DNA from: Rhizobium sp. RU20A
GTDB lineage: Bacteria; Pseudomonadota; Alphaproteobacteria; Rhizobiales; Rhizobiaceae
Assembly (NCBI RefSeq): GCF_900155885.1
Contig: NZ_FTMB01000001.1
Location: 186,001-250,000, forward strand
Length of the DNA stretch: 64,000 nucleotides
Reading direction: 5' to 3'
Position numbers and translations under genes: made by a program. This document shows positions 63,074-64,000 of the stretch, piece after piece. Within the stretch, counting starts at the first letter, position 1. Every line of letters starts with the position of its first letter. Under the pieces are notes generated by a model, which searched no databases, was not told the origin of the DNA, and saw only the letters and a list, made by a program, of their open reading frames with translations.

Positions 63074-64000
63074 TGGCGGATGCAGCAGGCGCAGCAGGTG
63101 CGGGCGAAAGCCCGATCGCAGCAAGCCCCGGTTTCGTGCATCTGAGGGTCCATTCGGCCTATTCGCTGCTCGAAGGTGCGCTGCCGCTGAAGAAGATCCT
63201 CGGCAAGGCAACGGCCGACAACCAGCCGGCCATTGCCATTACCGATACCAACAACCTTTTCGTCGCGCTCGAATTTGCCCAGAAGGCCAGCGGCGACGGC
63301 ATACAGCCGATCATCGGTTGCCAGCTCTCCATCGACATGGAGGATGGCGACAGCCTGCCGGAGCGACGCGGCCACCAGCACCAGCTGGAAAAGCTGCCCT
63401 CCATCATTCTGCTGGCCGCCACCGAGGCCGGCTATACGAGGCTCGTCGACCTCGTCAGCCGCGCCTATCTGGAAGGCGAGGGCAATCAGGCCGCCCGCAT
63501 CCTGCTCTCCTGGCTGACCGAAGGCACAGATGGTTTGATTGCCCTGACGGGCGCCAGAACCGGCCCCGTCGACATGGCGTTGATGCAGGACCACGCGGAA
63601 GCCGCGACGCGCCGGCTCCTCGCACTGAAGGCTGCCTTCGGCGATCGTCTCTATGTCGAATTGCAGCGCCAGCGCGGCTATGACAAGGCGCATGAGCGCC
63701 GCATGGTGGAGCTTGCCTATCGGCACGGTCTGCCGCTCGTCGCCACCAACGAGGCCTTCTTTCCGACCCCCGGCGATTACGAGGCCCATGATGCGCTGAT
63801 GGCGGTCGCGCACAATGCCATGGTCTCCGACGACGAGCGCTTCCGGCTGACGCAGGATCATTACCTGAAGAGCCGCGCTGACATGATGAAGCTCTTCGCT
63901 GACCTCCCGGAGGCGCTGGAGAATTCCGTAGAGATCGCGCAGCGCTGCTCCTACGTCCTCAAGGGCCGCAAGCCCATCCTGCCGCGCTTTACCGGCGCGA
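63074..64000 (+). CDS. dnaE: DNA polymerase III alpha subunit, N-terminal part
   Basis: The first 309 residues of the replicative polymerase catalytic subunit; the gene runs out of the window. The PHP domain starts FVHLRVHSAYSLLEGAL, followed by AIAITDTNNLFVALEF and, near residue 235, LPLVATNEAFFP. ATG at 63074 (MADAAGAAG) behind AGGAGG. The segment is the DnaE1 type rather than the mutagenic DnaE2, judged mainly from the PHP sequence and position after lolD. Confidence 0.9.

Overview
The window is GC-rich chromosomal DNA from an alphaproteobacterium, most likely Rhizobiaceae (Rhizobium/Agrobacterium/Ensifer/Shinella type). The reasons are the clpP-clpX-lon-hupB order, a complete nuo operon running into birA, rnj, mce, a DUF1467 gene, proS, the lolC/E-lolD pair and dnaE, the short 442-residue ProS, and the Lys/Ala-rich NuoE extension. 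Core genes lie mostly on the plus strand.

Layout. 1-4 kb: end of a WYL-type regulator, a cytochrome P450, an endonuclease/exonuclease/phosphatase (EEP) protein and a phospholipase D-type enzyme. 4.1-9.8 kb: the proteostasis block clpP, clpX, lon, then hupB, with three rho-independent terminators. 10-17.9 kb: an exported phytase-like protein, a MarR regulator, and an SbcD/SbcC-like nuclease-ATPase pair. 18.05-35.66 kb: an integrated element. 35.6-36.2 kb: tRNA-Val and tRNA-Asp. 36.5-54.2 kb: nuoA-N with birA, carrying three non-canonical genes and one broken small insertion. 54.4-64 kb: rnj, mce, DUF1467, proS, lolC/E-lolD, an exported protein, a MNT-HEPN toxin-antitoxin pair, a 28-residue membrane peptide and the start of dnaE.

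The element is about 17.6 kb. It is inserted in the 3' end of tRNA-Val(TAC), is bounded by 25-bp identical direct repeats and carries its tyrosine integrase next to the intact tRNA. All recognised genes are on the minus strand. It has an HK97-type head kit (portal, fused protease-capsid, connector, head closure, gp10-like, tail terminator, TerS, TerL, HNH), a tape-measure protein with a muramidase-like domain and two tail-chaperone-like proteins. I see no tail tube, baseplate, fibre, lysis, replication or repressor gene. Module order is scrambled. A noncoding AT-rich block with a 14-bp inverted repeat and five CTCCCGG copies separates the head genes from small unknown genes. At the end far from the integrase sits an AT-richer two-gene cargo: a 310-residue cytosolic protein overlapping a four-helix membrane protein, the arrangement of lambda RexA/RexB. 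A tail-borrowing satellite carrying an exclusion system is my preferred but unproven reading.

Outside the element the most striking item is the 28-residue membrane peptide at 62.65 kb. Its promoter contains GAAC-N7-GAAC, the alphaproteobacterial LexA box, which makes it a candidate SOS-induced division inhibitor like Caulobacter SidA. All assignments come from reading motifs by eye; no database search was run.
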